From Myxococcales bacterium (lineage in GTDB: Bacteria; Myxococcota; Polyangia; Fen-1088), in the NCBI GenBank assembly GCA_003159055.1, contig PMLH01000405.1:1-16412 (forward strand): DNA of 16,412 bases, given 5' to 3'. The notes below the pieces were generated by a model. It did not search any database. It had not been told where the DNA came from and saw nothing but the letters and a program-made list of their open reading frames with translations. Of this stretch, positions 15,819 through 16,412 are shown in pieces. A program made the position numbers and the translations under genes. Each line of letters begins with the position of its first letter. The first letter of the stretch is position 1.

Positions 15819-16412
15819 ATGCGACTTTCGTCCACGGTAGTTGTGCTCTGTTCGGTCTTCCCGATGTTGGCCAATGCGCAGACGCCTGAGCCATCCGCGC
15901 CCGCACCCGCAGCGCCGCCAGCCGCTGCCGAAGCAACGCCGGCACCTGCAGCTGCGCCTGGTCCCGAAACAGCCGTAGCCGCCGCTGCACCTGCTCCCGC
16001 GCCCGCGCCCACGCCACCGCCGATCGCATTTGGCTGGGAGGCGCTGGTCGATGCGTACTACCTGTACAACTTCACCGGCAAGCCCTAGACCGAGGGGCCG
16101 AGGTTCCGTCAATTCGACACCACGGGAAACAACTTTGCCCTGAACTACGCCAAATTGGGTGTCCACGCTGACACTGATTGGGTCACTTTCCGCATGGATT
16201 TGGGTGCCGGCCATACCGCGGCCATCATCAACGGCGCCAGTGGTTCCAGTTCCGACCCGTGCAAAACGGCCGCTCCTACCGACACTGCTTCGATGTACGG
16301 TAATGATTTCCTCGTGCAACAGGCCTTCGCCGAGGTCAAACCCCATCCCATCATCTCGATCGACGCCGGCCGGTTCGTCACGTCCGCTAGCGCCGAAGTC
16401 ATCGAGTCCAAC
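15819..16412 (+). pseudogene. BBP2-type outer-membrane beta-barrel porin, interrupted by an in-frame TAG and cut by the window end
   Basis: ATG at 15819 with AGGAG 6 nt upstream opens a signal peptide (1-20, ending LANA), then an Ala/Pro-rich linker (about 22-68), then FGWEALVDAYYLYNFTGKP, which is how BBP2 (OmpL-like) porins begin their barrel. Codon 90 (16086-16088) is TAG. The same frame then continues without a stop for 108 codons to the window end and still reads as porin: FDTTGNNFALNYAKLG, VTFRMDLGAG, QQAFAEVKP, IDAGRF. A single C-to-T change of a CAG glutamine codon would explain it. TAG serves as a genuine stop in at least two neighbouring genes, so genome-wide recoding is unlikely. 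It is either a recent nonsense mutation or a sequence error; if error, this is a normal partial porin gene. Confidence 0.75.

Noticed and set aside
16086..16088. Genome-wide reassignment of TAG to an amino acid
   Set aside because: The SIR2-TPR gene and the 192-residue gene both end in TAG followed by non-coding DNA, and the PspA-like gene also ends in TAG.

Overview
The window is GC-rich DNA from a Gram-negative bacterium. It encodes an OmpA-type peptidoglycan-binding domain, an outer-membrane porin with a signal peptide, and a PspA/IM30 homologue. The very large SIR2-like/TPR protein and the overall gene style suggest a myxobacterium or another deltaproteobacterial-type lineage (Myxococcota). 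That placement is an inference from gene style, not from a phylogenetic marker. I see no rRNA, tRNA, CRISPR array, integrase or intact insertion sequence.

Layout, left to right. (1) 1-1431, minus strand: a DUF4337 membrane protein followed 21 bp later by a secreted family-9 pectate lyase, whose 3' end lies outside the window. (2) 1572-6005, plus strand: a 1477-residue protein with a SIR2-like N-terminal domain that has apparently lost its catalytic residues, followed by a long TPR array. (3) 6006-6338: gene-free DNA, then an orphan small exported-type protein of unknown function (6339-6917). (4) 6918-7108: non-coding DNA holding a 19-nt imperfect inverted repeat. (5) 7109-8227, minus strand: two overlooked-type membrane genes, one a two-helix-anchored coiled-coil protein and the other a three-helix small protein. 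(6) 8362-11797, plus strand: a complete ABC-type transporter operon whose solute-binding protein is membrane-anchored and fused to an OmpA peptidoglycan-binding domain; a perfect 12-bp hairpin sits at the junction with the permease gene. (7) 11806-14852, minus strand: PspA/IM30-like protein, tandem AAA ATPase and TerB-like protein, ending 8 bp from the end of the ABC operon. (8) 14931-15527, plus strand, divergent from pspA: a small soluble coiled-coil protein behind a consensus -10 box. (9) 15528-16412: upstream region and start of a BBP2-type porin gene carrying an in-frame amber codon.

The most interesting part is about 7.1-15.5 kb. It combines a PG-tethered binding protein, its permease and ATPase, a PspA homologue (the bacterial ESCRT-III family), an AAA ATPase whose pore loop resembles that of Vps4/katanin (the ATPases that disassemble eukaryotic ESCRT-III), a TerB protein and two coiled-coil proteins. 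My working hypothesis is one envelope-integrity or membrane-remodelling system in which the ABC part senses or transports something across the wall-membrane space and the PspA/AAA/TerB part acts on the inner membrane. The gene identities are well supported; the joint function is inferred.
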